64,000 nucleotides of DNA from an uncultured Oscillospiraceae bacterium (GTDB lineage: Bacteria; Bacillota; Clostridia; Oscillospirales; Ruminococcaceae). The notes beneath the pieces are model-generated. The model searched no databases. It was not told where the DNA came from and saw only the letters and a program-made list of their open reading frames with translations. Within the stretch, counting starts at the first letter, position 1. The number at the start of each line of letters is the position of its first letter. The stretch is taken from the NCBI GenBank assembly GCA_910583935.1, contig CAJTZM010000009.1:33193-97192 (forward strand). The letters run 5' to 3'. This document shows positions 8,026 through 16,480 of this stretch, piece after piece. The position numbers and the translations under genes were made by a program.

Positions 8026-8817
8026 ATGGCTTATTTCAAGGGTTCAATCCGTTCAAAGGTTCTGGGGATGGATACCGGTCTGTCGGTTGTGCTCCCCCTT
8101 GACCGGGCGGCGGTGCCGGAAAAGAAGTGTCCGGTCGTCTATCTTTTGCACGGGCACGGAGAAAACGCGGACGTCTGGACCCGCATGACCTCGGCGGAGC
8201 GTTACGCCAACGCCTATGGCGTCGCCCTGATTATGCCGGAGGTGCAGCGGAGCTTCTATACCGACATGGCGGCGGGCCTGCCCTATTTTTCCTATGTTTC
8301 CGAAGAGCTGCCAAAACTGTGCGAGGGGCTTTTTTCGGTTAGTTCCCGGCGGGAGGATCGCTTTGTGGCGGGCCTTTCTATGGGCGGCTACGGCGCTGTT
8401 AAGCTGGGTCTTCGGCGGCCGGACCTGTTCGCCGGCTGCGCCGGGTTTTCCGGCTGCTTGGACATTGAGGCACTGCGCGCCTCTCTTTCCGATTCCGACC
8501 CCGCCCTGCTGGGAGAGGCCAAAGCGATTTTCGGCCAACAGCTTGTAATAAAACCGGAGGATAATTTGTTTTATCTGGTAGAAAAGACCGCACGGCTGCC
8601 CAAAGACCAGCGTCCCCGGGTGATGGTTACCTGCGGCTGCGAGGATTATCTGTATGCTCACAATGTCCGCTTTCGGGATACCATCCAGGCGCTGCCCTAT
8701 GAATTTGCTTATCGGGAATGGCCCGGCGTACACGAATGGGGCTTCTGGGACCAGTCCCTTCAGTACGCGCTGGAATTTTTCTTTCCTGGCCGCCGGGAAG
8801 CTTTACTGAAGTCTTAG
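8026..8817 (+). CDS. Alpha/beta-hydrolase esterase (EstA/esterase-D type)
   Basis: A 263-residue serine esterase. The nucleophile elbow GLSMGGYGA puts the catalytic Ser at 118, LLHGHGENADVW is the oxyanion segment, and VHEWGFWDQSL near the end contains the probable catalytic His. Relatives such as lactococcal tributyrin esterase EstA and acetylxylan or feruloyl esterases hydrolyse short acyl esters. There is no signal peptide, so it probably acts inside the cell on imported substrates. A perfect AAAGGAGG ribosome site precedes the ATG. It lies 85 bases after the amidohydrolase and may share its transcript. Confidence 0.85.
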   Translation: MAYFKGSIRSKVLGMDTGLSVVLPLDRAAVPEKKCPVVYLLHGHGENADVWTRMTSAERYANAYGVALIMPEVQRSFYTDMAAGLPYFSYVSEELPKLCEGLFSVSSRREDRFVAGLSMGGYGAVKLGLRRPDLFAGCAGFSGCLDIEALRASLSDSDPALLGEAKAIFGQQLVIKPEDNLFYLVEKTARLPKDQRPRVMVTCGCEDYLYAHNVRFRDTIQALPYEFAYREWPGVHEWGFWDQSLQYALEFFFPGRREALLKS

Positions 8818-8859
8818 CCGTCTTAAGGCAAATTCACAATAAGAAAGGACCTTCTCTTT

Positions 8860-9450
8860 ATGATAAAACCCAATCGGATCATTTCTCTGTTTTTGATTCT
8901 GACCATGGCCGCCGCGCTGCTGTCGGGCTGTGCCGGTTCCGCCGAAGACCGCTGCGTTAGGGTGGACGGAGATACGGTTTCTATCCCGTCCATGCGGCTG
9001 TCCTTCTCCTTTCCCGCCCCCTGGTTTGTGGTGGCAGAGGAGGAGGCCGACGCCATTTTTCAGGACCATGAGCTGTTAAAAAATTACGTGGATGAGAACG
9101 GAAATCTGGTCAACTCCCAGCCGGAGGCCTATACGGCGGAAAAAATCCTCCTGCTCAATGGGCAGACGCTGGAAACCTGCCGGATCTGCGCCAAGGAGGA
9201 CACAAATACCTACAGCCTGGAGGGCTTTGCCTCCAACCTGTTCGACAAAATGCAAGGGGATATGGATCAGATTTCGCTGCCCCAAAGCTGGAGCACCGGA
9301 AGCCACAAGGGCTATGCGATCAGCGCGATCCCCAAGGATTCCACCGTCCGCTTCAAGTACTACTATCTGCATGAAAAAAGCACCTTTGTCGAGATTGTCA
9401 CCGCCGGGTATTCCGACCACGTCAGGGTAGAAAAGATCATCGAGGCGTAA
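8860..9450 (+). CDS. Hypothetical lipoprotein
   Basis: The 196-residue product begins with a lipoprotein signal peptide: basic MIKPNR, a hydrophobic core and the lipobox LLSGC with the cysteine at about residue 24. The mature protein would be anchored to the outer face of the membrane. It alternates short beta-like segments with polar stretches and shows no motif I recognise. RBS AGAAAGGAC precedes the ATG. It sits between the esterase and the GNAT/YoaP gene on the same strand; a link with either is unproven. Confidence 0.7.
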   Translation: MIKPNRIISLFLILTMAAALLSGCAGSAEDRCVRVDGDTVSIPSMRLSFSFPAPWFVVAEEEADAIFQDHELLKNYVDENGNLVNSQPEAYTAEKILLLNGQTLETCRICAKEDTNTYSLEGFASNLFDKMQGDMDQISLPQSWSTGSHKGYAISAIPKDSTVRFKYYYLHEKSTFVEIVTAGYSDHVRVEKIIEA

Positions 9451-9503
9451 AGACATTTCCGCCGCCTGGGGCGGTCCGGAACTTCAAGCGTGAGGAGAGA
9501 AAA

Positions 9504-10280
9504 ATGGAGCTTGTCAAAATCACTCGCGACAATCTTTCGAAAGAACATATCTGCTGCGCCATTTCTAACGATAAGGACCTGCAGGTAGCGTCAAAGAAGG
9601 CCTGGCTGGAAAAGCGGCTGGACGAGGGGCTTGTTTTTTTAAAGGGAAATGTGCGCGGCAAATGTTTTATTGAGTACATCCCCGCCGAATATGCCTGGGC
9701 GCCGGTGGAGGCGGACGGGTTTATGTATATCGACTGCTTATGGGTATCCGGGCAGTTCAAAGGCCATGGATATTCCAGCCTTTTGCTGGACGAATGCGTA
9801 AGGGACAGTAAGGAAAAGGGGAAAAAGGGGCTGGTCTGCCTGTCTTCTAAAAAGAAGATGGGCTTTCTTTCCGACCCAAAATATATGCGGTATAAAGGGT
9901 TTTTGCCTGCCGACAAGTCGGACCCGTATTTCGAGCTTTTGTATCTGCCGTTTGACCCGGCTTGTGAAAAGCCCCGCTTCAAGGACGCGGTAAAAAGTCC
10001 GCATTTCGGCGGCGATGCCAAAGGATTTACCCTGTTTTACACCCATCAATGTCCTTTTACCGCCAAATATGTGCCGCTTTTAGAAAAGCTAGCCCGGGAA
10101 AAGGGCGCCGCGTTCCAAGCCGTTCACCTAAACACAAGAGAAGCGGCGCAGAACGCGCCGACTCCCTTTACTACCTTTTCCCTTTTTTATAAAGGACAAT
10201 TTGTGACCCACGAAATCCTCTCCGAAAAGAAGTTTGAAAAGCTGTTGGCGGACCTGCCTGCCGAAGCGGTGTCTGTTTAG
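9504..10280 (+). CDS. yoaP: GNAT acetyltransferase with C-terminal YoaP-like domain
   Basis: A 258-residue two-domain protein. Residues about 1-150 form a GNAT domain (MYIDCLWVSGQFKGHGYSSLLLDECV is the acetyl-CoA-binding region). Residues about 175-255 match the YoaP-like thioredoxin-fold extension, with FTLFYTHQCPFTAKYVPLL including a single cysteine where thioredoxins have CxxC, and a PTPFTTFSLFYKG strand. This architecture is that of Bacillus subtilis YoaP, an uncharacterised acetyltransferase. RBS GAGGAGAG precedes the ATG. A strong terminator follows immediately, so this is the last gene of the plus-strand run. Confidence 0.85.
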   Translation: MELVKITRDNLSKEHICCAISNDKDLQVASKKAWLEKRLDEGLVFLKGNVRGKCFIEYIPAEYAWAPVEADGFMYIDCLWVSGQFKGHGYSSLLLDECVRDSKEKGKKGLVCLSSKKKMGFLSDPKYMRYKGFLPADKSDPYFELLYLPFDPACEKPRFKDAVKSPHFGGDAKGFTLFYTHQCPFTAKYVPLLEKLAREKGAAFQAVHLNTREAAQNAPTPFTTFSLFYKGQFVTHEILSEKKFEKLLADLPAEAVSV

Positions 10281-10283
10281 AGG

Positions 10284-10330
10284 AAAAACTTTGAGGCGTC
10301 TTCCATATGGAAGGCGCCTCAAAGTTTTTT
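10284..10330. terminator. Strong terminator
   Basis: A long hairpin with outer arm ACTTTGAGGCG and an inner CTTCC/GGAAG pair around CATATG spans 10284-10330 and ends in a T run on the plus strand, just past the YoaP-like gene. Confidence 0.9.
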
Positions 10331-10439
10331 GGGGATTCTGCCGTCAAAATCCAAAGCTCCCGATCCCTGTGGACCGTCGGTACTGTTTCATAGATTTTTT
10401 TGCACCCGGGCGCCAATTTTTCCAAACGCTTTACGCCTT

Positions 10440-11339
10440 TCAGGAGACCTCAAAAGGATTTGCCATCACGCCTTTGTACCAAACCGGAACGGGCTTTGTC
10501 ATATGATCATACCAGCGCAGCACATCCTTTGCCTGATTGATCATCACCTGAATTTCGCTTTCTCCAAAAGGAATCGCCCAAGGCAGCGAGGACAAAGTAT
10601 TGCTGCTGATATAAAGCGCGAGAAGCTCCCAAAACGCAATCGGCACATGGTTATCGAAGTATCCGTTCACCATGCCAGTTGCAAACAAAGGGGATGCCTG
10701 GGCGCACCACACGATGCGATTAAACTCTTCCCACGGATCCCCAAAATCATTTCTGTTAAAATCAATGATGTAAAGCTGCTTGTCATTGCCGATCATCATG
10801 TTTCCGATGTGATAATCTCCGTGCTGGTAGGTTCGGGGGCGGCCGCTGAGCAAATGTCTGTGGGCATGGATGTAATCCATGAAGGCCTGTCCGTTTTCGT
10901 ATTTGATGGGACATGCTTCATACATCTTGATTTTGCGGTCTAATTTACGATTAAAATAGATCTCCCAATCCTCCATTCCCTTGGGGGCGGGGATTGTATG
11001 GATGCTCTTCAGTATTTTTCCCGCTTCAAACCCGTAAGCATATTGTTCTTCCTCTGTTTGACTCGGTATCGTTTCTTCTGCGTCCACACCGTCGATCCAG
11101 GTTTGAATAGAATAAACCCCCTCGCAGGATCTGCCGAATTCCAAAGGTCTGCACATTGGCACCCCAAGAGCCGCCACCTGACACATCAGCTCATATTCGC
11201 TTTTCTTTCGATCGTACTGTTCAATCGGAGAAACACGAAGTAAAAACTTCTTTCCCTGCTCGTCAGTCACACAATATTTTTGATCTTCCGACCAGCCTTT
11301 ATCGATGAGCCGCTTTGTAATAAACCGATGCTGCAGCAT
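10440..11339 (-). CDS. Aminoglycoside phosphotransferase (APH) family kinase
   Basis: A 299-residue small-molecule kinase of the APH/choline kinase fold. The catalytic loop is QHGDYHIGNMM (HGDxxxxN) and the metal-binding motif is IIDFNRNDFGDP. The N-terminal lobe has FLLRVSPIEQYDRKKSEYE with the ATP-lysine-like region. Relatives phosphorylate aminoglycosides, macrolides, choline or homoserine; nothing here shows that it is a resistance gene. The ATG at 11339 is chosen because AAGGCGGAAGG lies upstream. The gene is a single unit. Confidence 0.85.
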   Translation of the reverse strand: MLQHRFITKRLIDKGWSEDQKYCVTDEQGKKFLLRVSPIEQYDRKKSEYELMCQVAALGVPMCRPLEFGRSCEGVYSIQTWIDGVDAEETIPSQTEEEQYAYGFEAGKILKSIHTIPAPKGMEDWEIYFNRKLDRKIKMYEACPIKYENGQAFMDYIHAHRHLLSGRPRTYQHGDYHIGNMMIGNDKQLYIIDFNRNDFGDPWEEFNRIVWCAQASPLFATGMVNGYFDNHVPIAFWELLALYISSNTLSSLPWAIPFGESEIQVMINQAKDVLRWYDHMTKPVPVWYKGVMANPFEVS

Positions 11340-11439
11340 AGTCCTTCCGCCTTTCAAACCACTGTTTGCTTCTCAAAAATTCCAATCCCTTTAACGGATT
11401 TCCCTGCATCCAATCCCTCTGACCGATTACAAAAACGAA

Positions 11440-11473
11440 AAGGGAGACCGCCCTTTGGCGCAGTGTCTCCCTT
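11440..11473 (-). terminator. Terminator of the cyclophilin gene
   Basis: AAGGGAGAC (11440-11448) pairs with GTCTCCCTT (11465-11473). On the minus strand a T-rich tail follows (TTTTCGTTTTTG). It lies about 40 bases past the cyclophilin stop. Confidence 0.75.
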
Positions 11474-11513
11474 CGGAATCCTCTTTTTTCTGCTTTGGCC
11501 GCCCGGGGATGCG

Positions 11514-12032
11514 CTACAGCGTCTCCGGCTCGCCGACTTCCTCGCCAAAGGTCTCCACCGTGACCTTGGCCATCCGCTGATCCTCCAGCGGCTTGTCCGA
11601 AAGATTCCGCTTGACCGATACGATTCGGTCCGCCTCTTCAATGCCTTCAATCACCTTTCCGAAAGCCGCATAGCTGCCGTCTAAATGGGGCGCGTCGTCC
11701 ACCATGATAAAGAACTGGCTGCCCGCGCTGTCCGGCCGGGAGGACCGGGCCATGGAAATAACGCCCTTGGTGTGCTTTAAATCGTTGGAAAACCCGTTGG
11801 CCGCAAACTCCCCTTTGATGCTGTAGCCGGGACCGCCGGTTCCGACCCCATCAGGGTCCCCACCCTGGATCATAAAGCCGGGGATCACCCGGTGGAAGAT
11901 CACGCCGTCATAGAATCCCCTTTTCACAAGGGAGACAAAATTTTTCACCGTATTCGGCGCGATTTCCGGGTACAGCTCCACCTTCATCTGACTGCCGTTT
12001 TCCATCTGGATGGTTACAATTGGGTTTTTCAT
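11514..12032 (-). CDS. Peptidyl-prolyl cis-trans isomerase, cyclophilin type
   Basis: A 172-residue single-domain cyclophilin that catalyses proline isomerisation during protein folding. The active-site arginine lies in VIFHRVIPGFMIQGGDPDGVGTGG, and MARSSRPDSAGSQFFI plus the HLDGSYAAFGKV segment complete the pocket. There is no signal peptide, so it is cytoplasmic. The start ATG at 12032 follows an AAAGGAGGA site; the open frame runs much further upstream but that part is the antisense of the acetyltransferase region. It lies 26 bases downstream of the GNAT gene and probably shares its transcript. Confidence 0.93.
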   Translation of the reverse strand: MKNPIVTIQMENGSQMKVELYPEIAPNTVKNFVSLVKRGFYDGVIFHRVIPGFMIQGGDPDGVGTGGPGYSIKGEFAANGFSNDLKHTKGVISMARSSRPDSAGSQFFIMVDDAPHLDGSYAAFGKVIEGIEEADRIVSVKRNLSDKPLEDQRMAKVTVETFGEEVGEPETL

Positions 12033-12058
12033 GGGCAAATTCCTCCTTTGTCCTATTT

Positions 12059-12520
12059 CTACAGTATTTTTTCCATGACGAAATTGATAAATACCTGGCC
12101 GCGCAGGGGCTTTTCCTGCTTTTTCACCACCCGGTACCCCCAGTGCGCAAAAAAAGGCCGGGCGGTGACCGACGCTTCGGTATAAACGCGCCGGCAGCCC
12201 TGCTGCCGCGCCGATTGCTCCAGCTGACGCAGAATCGCGGAGGCAACCCCTTGGCGCAGAAAATCCTTCTGCACATACAGCCGGTCCAGATAGCCGTTCT
12301 CCCCTAGATCGCCAAAGCCGGCGATTCTGCCGCCGCTCCATGCGACCCAGGTTTCGTGCGCTGCCAGCGAAGCCTCCCAGCGGGCCTGGTCCATCTCCTG
12401 GGGGGCCCAAGCGTCCACCTGGCCCTGGGAATAATCCGCCCGGTTGACCTGGTGGACTGTATCGTAAAACAGCCGGTAAATTTCCGGCAGATCCGTCGGA
12501 TCGTATCTGCGAAGCTCCAT
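12059..12520 (-). CDS. GNAT acetyltransferase, YafP-like
   Basis: A 153-residue GNAT protein. It opens with ELRRYDPTDLPEIYRLFYDTVHQVN, and the acetyl-CoA loop is YLDRLYVQKDFLRQGVASAIL. The end VTARPFFAHWGYRVVKKQEKPLRGQ is typical of the YafP/PhnO-like branch, which includes general stress and toxin-linked acetyltransferases. Substrate unknown. RBS CAAAGGAGGC gives a clear ATG at 12520. It precedes the cyclophilin on the same strand and is divergent from another GNAT gene at 12652. Confidence 0.85.
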   Translation of the reverse strand: MELRRYDPTDLPEIYRLFYDTVHQVNRADYSQGQVDAWAPQEMDQARWEASLAAHETWVAWSGGRIAGFGDLGENGYLDRLYVQKDFLRQGVASAILRQLEQSARQQGCRRVYTEASVTARPFFAHWGYRVVKKQEKPLRGQVFINFVMEKIL

Positions 12521-12651
12521 CGCCTGCCTCCTTTGCGCAAAGCGCCATCAACCGGCGCATAGCGGCCCTTTCATAGATTGGATAGATCGATTATAGCACA
12601 TTCCGCTATTTTATGGTAGAATCAAAACAAATATTTTTCAGGAGGCAAGCG

Positions 12652-13149
12652 ATGAACCTTTCCATTCAAAAAGCAGTGCTTTCGAACGCCGCCGCCCTCA
12701 CAGCGCTGTTAAACGAGACAGTGGCAGATCTGCACCGGCGGGGGATCCGCCAATGGGAAAGCCCCTGGGATTCGGAGGAAATTTGCAGGGAAATCGGCCA
12801 AGGACGGGTCTGGGCCGCCTGGGGCGGCGGCACCTTGGCTGGGACCTTCTCGCTGAAACCCCTGGAATCCGCCGGCTGGCTGCCCGACAGCGCGAAGCCC
12901 GGCGGCCAATGGTATCTGTACCGTGTGGCGATGCATCCATCCCGTCAGGGCAAAGGGGAGGGCCGGACGCTGGTCCAGTTTGCCTGCCAGCTGGCCGAAG
13001 CGGCAAAAAAGGACCTGTATCTGGACTGTTGGGCGGGAAACGATGCCCTGCGTCGTTTCTACACTTCGGCAGGATTCGATACAATTGGTATATTTCCAGA
13101 AGAAAATTACAAAATTTCTGTTTTTATGCGGTCTCATGTCCGATCATAG
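12652..13149 (+). CDS. GNAT acetyltransferase
   Basis: A 165-residue GNAT protein with a clear acetyl-CoA motif (WYLYRVAMHPSRQGKGEG) and the C-terminal YLDCWAGNDALRRFYTSAGF segment. The substrate is unknown. The ATG at 12652 follows CAGGAGGC; an upstream in-frame start lacks an RBS. It is divergent from the GNAT gene at 12059-12520, with about 130 bases between the starts. The two proteins are not close copies. Confidence 0.85.
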   Translation: MNLSIQKAVLSNAAALTALLNETVADLHRRGIRQWESPWDSEEICREIGQGRVWAAWGGGTLAGTFSLKPLESAGWLPDSAKPGGQWYLYRVAMHPSRQGKGEGRTLVQFACQLAEAAKKDLYLDCWAGNDALRRFYTSAGFDTIGIFPEENYKISVFMRSHVRS

Positions 13150-13224
13150 GCCGCCGCTTAAAAAAATCCGCCGTCTATTTTATCGTTTGGCCTTATAAAA
13201 AACGGAAAACTTTCATTTTCCCCT

Positions 13225-13252
13225 TGCTTTTTTCCAGTCTTCGGTCTATAAT
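13225..13252 (+). promoter_or_regulatory. Promoter of the aspA leader
   Basis: TTGCTT (13225-13230), a 16-base spacer and TATAAT (13247-13252) predict a transcript starting near 13259, about 139 bases before the aspA ATG. Confidence 0.6.
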
Positions 13253-13258
13253 CTGTAA

Positions 13259-13397
13259 AAGATGCAGGAATTGCGTCTTTTAGCTCTTGAATCTGAGATG
13301 TAAGGGTCCTGCCTACAGGACGGGCTTCTATCGCATATGGCAAGGAAGCCGTCCTCTGCCAGCAAGTAAGACATCTGTTTTTGTGGGAGGAAAAATC
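13259..13397 (+). promoter_or_regulatory. Structured 5' leader of aspA, candidate riboswitch-like RNA
   Basis: The leader begins with a hairpin (AAAAGA/TCTTTT arms, 13257-13282). A closing stem AGATGT (13296-13301) with ACATCT (13371-13376) encloses two competing hairpins: GTCCTG/CAGGAC (13306-13321), or a longer 11-bp stem in which 13317-13328 pairs with 13345-13355. The shared CAGGAC arm makes them mutually exclusive. The RBS GGGAGG follows at 13385-13390. I do not match it to a named riboswitch class; the regulatory role is inference. Confidence 0.4.
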
Positions 13398-14768
13398 ATG
13401 CGTGTGGAAACCGATTTAATCGGAAGCAAGGAAATTGAAAAGGACGCGTATTACGGCCTGCAGACGATGCGCGCCTATGAAAACTTCAACATCACCGGCC
13501 GGCGGGCGCATCCGGAGTTTATCCGTTCCCTGGCCGCAGTGAAAAAAGCGGCGGCTATCACCAACTGTCAGACCGGTGAGCTGTCCGAGCGGATTAAGGA
13601 CGCAATTGTGCAGGCCTGCGACGAAATCCTGGCGGGCAAAATGCACGACGCCTTTATCACCGACTCGATTCAGGGCGGCGCCGGAACCTCCTTTAACATG
13701 AACGCCAACGAGGTAATCGCCAATCGGGCCATTGAAATTTTAGGCGGCGAAAAAGGGGACTACAGCATTGTCCATCCCAACGACCATGTTAATATGTCCC
13801 AATCCACCAACGATGTAATCCCCACCGCAGGTAAAATCACCGCCATTAAGCTTTTGCAGGGGGCAAACTTTCAGCTGACCCGGCTGATCGGCGCACTGCG
13901 AAAAAAGGAAAAGGAATTTGATCACATCCTCAAGATGGGGCGCACCCAGATGCAGGATGCGGTACCGATTCGGCTGGGCCAGGAATTCGGCGCCTATCGG
14001 GCGGTGGTGGAACGGGATTTGGGTCGTATGACCCATATCACCGACGAGCTGATGTATGTCAACATGGGCGGCACCGCCATCGGCACCTGCATCAATGCCG
14101 ACGAAAGCTATGTCAGCGCCATCGTGTCCAATCTGTCCACCGTCACCGGGCTGGATCTGCGCCAGGCGAAAAATCTGATTGATTCCACCCAGAACCTGGA
14201 CTGCTTTGTCACCGCCTCCGCCACTATGAAGACCTGCGCGGTAAACCTGTCGAAAATCTCCAACGATCTGCGGATGATGTCCTCCGGCCCCCGTACCGGT
14301 TTTCATGAAATCAATCTGCCGCCCAAGCAGAACGGCTCCTCGATTATGCCCGGCAAGGTAAACCCGGTTATCCCCGAGGTAATGAGCCAGGTGGCTTTCA
14401 ATATCATCGGCAACGACGTAACCGTTACCATGGCAGCAGAGGCAGGGCAGCTGGAGCTCAACGCCTTTGAGCCGGTGATTTTCTACAAGCTGTTCGAATC
14501 CATTAACACCCTCACCGGCGGGATCCAAACCTTTACCGACAACTGTATCTGCGACATCACCGCCAACGAGGCCCACTGTAAGGAGCTGGTGGACCACAGT
14601 GTAGGCATTATCACCGCCATCTGCCCGCGGGTGGGCTATTCGGTGGCGGCGGATATCGCCAAGACGGCCATCCGCACCGGGGAGTCGGTTAAGGATGTGC
14701 TGCTGGGCCGCAATCTGCTGACCGAAGAGGAAATCAATAAGCTGTTGGATCCCTATGCCATGACCTGA
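13398..14768 (+). CDS. aspA: Aspartate ammonia-lyase
   Basis: A 456-residue aspartase, which interconverts L-aspartate with fumarate and ammonia. The superfamily signature SSIMPGKVNPVIPE contains the catalytic serine loop. The N-terminal YYGLQTMRAYENFNIT and VHPNDHVNMSQSTNDVIPT segments form the substrate pocket, and KMGRTQMQDAVPIRLGQEF is also conserved. Fumarase C is the main alternative, but the N-terminus and length fit aspartase. The ATG at 13398 follows GTGGGAGG; the open frame upstream is non-coding leader. In an anaerobe it could feed fumarate respiration or aspartate catabolism. Confidence 0.92.
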   Translation: MRVETDLIGSKEIEKDAYYGLQTMRAYENFNITGRRAHPEFIRSLAAVKKAAAITNCQTGELSERIKDAIVQACDEILAGKMHDAFITDSIQGGAGTSFNMNANEVIANRAIEILGGEKGDYSIVHPNDHVNMSQSTNDVIPTAGKITAIKLLQGANFQLTRLIGALRKKEKEFDHILKMGRTQMQDAVPIRLGQEFGAYRAVVERDLGRMTHITDELMYVNMGGTAIGTCINADESYVSAIVSNLSTVTGLDLRQAKNLIDSTQNLDCFVTASATMKTCAVNLSKISNDLRMMSSGPRTGFHEINLPPKQNGSSIMPGKVNPVIPEVMSQVAFNIIGNDVTVTMAAEAGQLELNAFEPVIFYKLFESINTLTGGIQTFTDNCICDITANEAHCKELVDHSVGIITAICPRVGYSVAADIAKTAIRTGESVKDVLLGRNLLTEEEINKLLDPYAMT

Positions 14769-14782
14769 TTCGCTTTCTACAT

Positions 14783-14820
14783 AAAAAAGACAGCCGCTCT
14801 TTTGAACGGCCGTCTTTTTT
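14783..14820. terminator. Bidirectional terminator between aspA and the permease
   Basis: The hairpin (A-run, GACAGCCG, 10-base loop, CGGCCGTC, T-run) lies between two converging genes and has suitable tails on both strands. Confidence 0.88.
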
Positions 14821-14837
14821 TATATTCCTGTTTTTAA

Positions 14838-16259
14838 TTACACCACCAGGAAGAATTTCACCAGGAACAAAGCGGAAATGATGTAGGTTACAACCGACAC
14901 ATCCTTGGCCTTGCCGGTGAACACCTTAATGACCGTATAGGCAATCAGGCCTAAGCCAATACCGTGCCCAATGGAGCCGGAAATCGGCATGGAAATCAGC
15001 ATCAGCGCAACTGGGACAATTTCGGTCAGATCATCAAAATGTACGTTTTTCAAGCCGCTGAGCATCAAAACGCCTACGTAGATCAACGCGGCGGAGGTGG
15101 CGGCGGCAGGAATAATCGCGGCAACCGGCGCAATAAACATGCAGGCTAAAAAGAGTACGCCGGTGGTCAGCGCAGTCAGACCCGTGCGTCCGCCCGCCTC
15201 AACACCGGAGGCCGACTCCACAAAGGTGGTGACGGTAGAGGTACCAGTGGCGGCGCCGGCGATGGTCCCGACCGCGTCGGCAATCAGCGCCTCTTTCATC
15301 TTGGGCATTTTTCCCTCTTTATCCAGCATTCCCGCGCGGGAAGCGGTTCCCACAAAGGTGCCGATGGTATCGAACATGTCGATCATGCAGAAGGTGATGA
15401 TCAGGGTGATGACCGTAAACCAACCGATGGAAAAGAAGGTTCCGAAATCAAATTTAAACAGGGTCGTTGCCGCCATGTCGGCAAAGGGCGGCACAAAGGA
15501 AGCGCCCGCCAGCGAGGCAAACGGGTTGTTGCCCAAAAAGATCGCCTCTCCCGCCCAATAGATCACGCAGGAAACGAGCATCCCCAAAAGCACCGCGCCT
15601 TTCACGCCCAGCTTTGCCAGAACGCAGATGGCAAACAGCCCGACAAACATAGTCACGACGGTCAGGACCATTTCGGGGTAAGCGTCGCCCATGCTGCCCT
15701 TGATGACCGAGGGGGTCAACGCGCCGAAAAAGTCGCGCATCACATAAAACGGGCCGCCGTCCGCCGAGTAGATGCCCACGTTAGAGCCTAAGCCGATATT
15801 CATCAGCATCAGCCCAATACCAGGGGCAATCCCCATCCGCACGCCCAGGGGGATCGAATCCACAATCTTTTCGCGGATGTTTAACAGCGACAGGATCAGG
15901 AAAAGAATTCCCTCAATAAGAATAATGCACAACGCCGCCTGGAAGGATTGCAGGTAGGAAACCCCGGCAAGCCCCGCGATGTTGGCGACCACAATCGCAA
16001 AGAAGCTGTTGAGCCCCATGCCGGGCGCCAGCGCAAAAGGCTTATTGGCCAGAAACGCCATGACGAACATCGCCACAGCCGAGGCGATACAGGTGGCCAG
16101 AAACACGCCGTTCCACAGCTGACTGCCAACGTCAAAGCCGGTAAGCAGATTGGGGTTTAGGGCGATGATATAGGCCATCGTCATGAATGTGGTCAAGCCG
16201 GCCAGGAGCTCGGTCTTGACATTCGTACCGTTTTCCTTCAGCTTAAAAAATTTCTCCAT
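14838..16259 (-). CDS. NCS2 family purine (guanine/hypoxanthine-type) permease
   Basis: A 473-residue membrane transporter of the AzgA-like branch of NCS2. It has the N-terminal KLKENGTNVKTELLAGLTTFMTMAYIIALNP, ALAPGMGLNSFFA, IMLMNIGLGSNVGIY-like helices, and the GTSTVTTFVESASGVEAGGRTGL signature. Family members are proton symporters for adenine, guanine or hypoxanthine (PbuG, AdeP/AdeQ, GhxP types). About 12 membrane segments are visible. The substrate among purines cannot be set. The upstream region (about 220 bases) does not show the purine riboswitch core. RBS GAAGGAGA precedes the ATG. Confidence 0.88.
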   Translation of the reverse strand: MEKFFKLKENGTNVKTELLAGLTTFMTMAYIIALNPNLLTGFDVGSQLWNGVFLATCIASAVAMFVMAFLANKPFALAPGMGLNSFFAIVVANIAGLAGVSYLQSFQAALCIILIEGILFLILSLLNIREKIVDSIPLGVRMGIAPGIGLMLMNIGLGSNVGIYSADGGPFYVMRDFFGALTPSVIKGSMGDAYPEMVLTVVTMFVGLFAICVLAKLGVKGAVLLGMLVSCVIYWAGEAIFLGNNPFASLAGASFVPPFADMAATTLFKFDFGTFFSIGWFTVITLIITFCMIDMFDTIGTFVGTASRAGMLDKEGKMPKMKEALIADAVGTIAGAATGTSTVTTFVESASGVEAGGRTGLTALTTGVLFLACMFIAPVAAIIPAAATSAALIYVGVLMLSGLKNVHFDDLTEIVPVALMLISMPISGSIGHGIGLGLIAYTVIKVFTGKAKDVSVVTYIISALFLVKFFLVV

Positions 16260-16480
16260 TCTTTTTCTCCTTCTTCAAAAATTCCTAGTGGAAAGAACAC
16301 CACTGCCTGATATTGTAACAAAAACTGACAAAATTTCCTATAGCGAATTTATACAAACTTAACAGTACTTTTCTGCACAGTGAAAAAAAGGAGCCGTTTT
16401 TATCTAGAATTCAGCGCATAAAGGGGCGCCTGTCCCTTTTGCGCATAAAAGGACAGGCGCCCAGGGTAAAACCCCGCGTT

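Noticed and set aside
10440..11339. Aminoglycoside resistance gene
   Set aside because: Only general APH-fold motifs are visible; no feature ties it to aminoglycosides.
12033..12560. N-terminal extension of the cyclophilin frame
   Set aside because: The upstream part overlaps the GNAT gene in another frame and lacks similarity to any domain; the RBS-led ATG at 12032 begins the cyclophilin fold.
13740..14597. Minus-strand open frame of 285 codons
   Set aside because: Antisense to aspA, which carries all catalytic motifs.
16260..16480. Purine riboswitch upstream of the NCS2 permease
   Set aside because: The conserved purine aptamer core words are not present on the minus strand.
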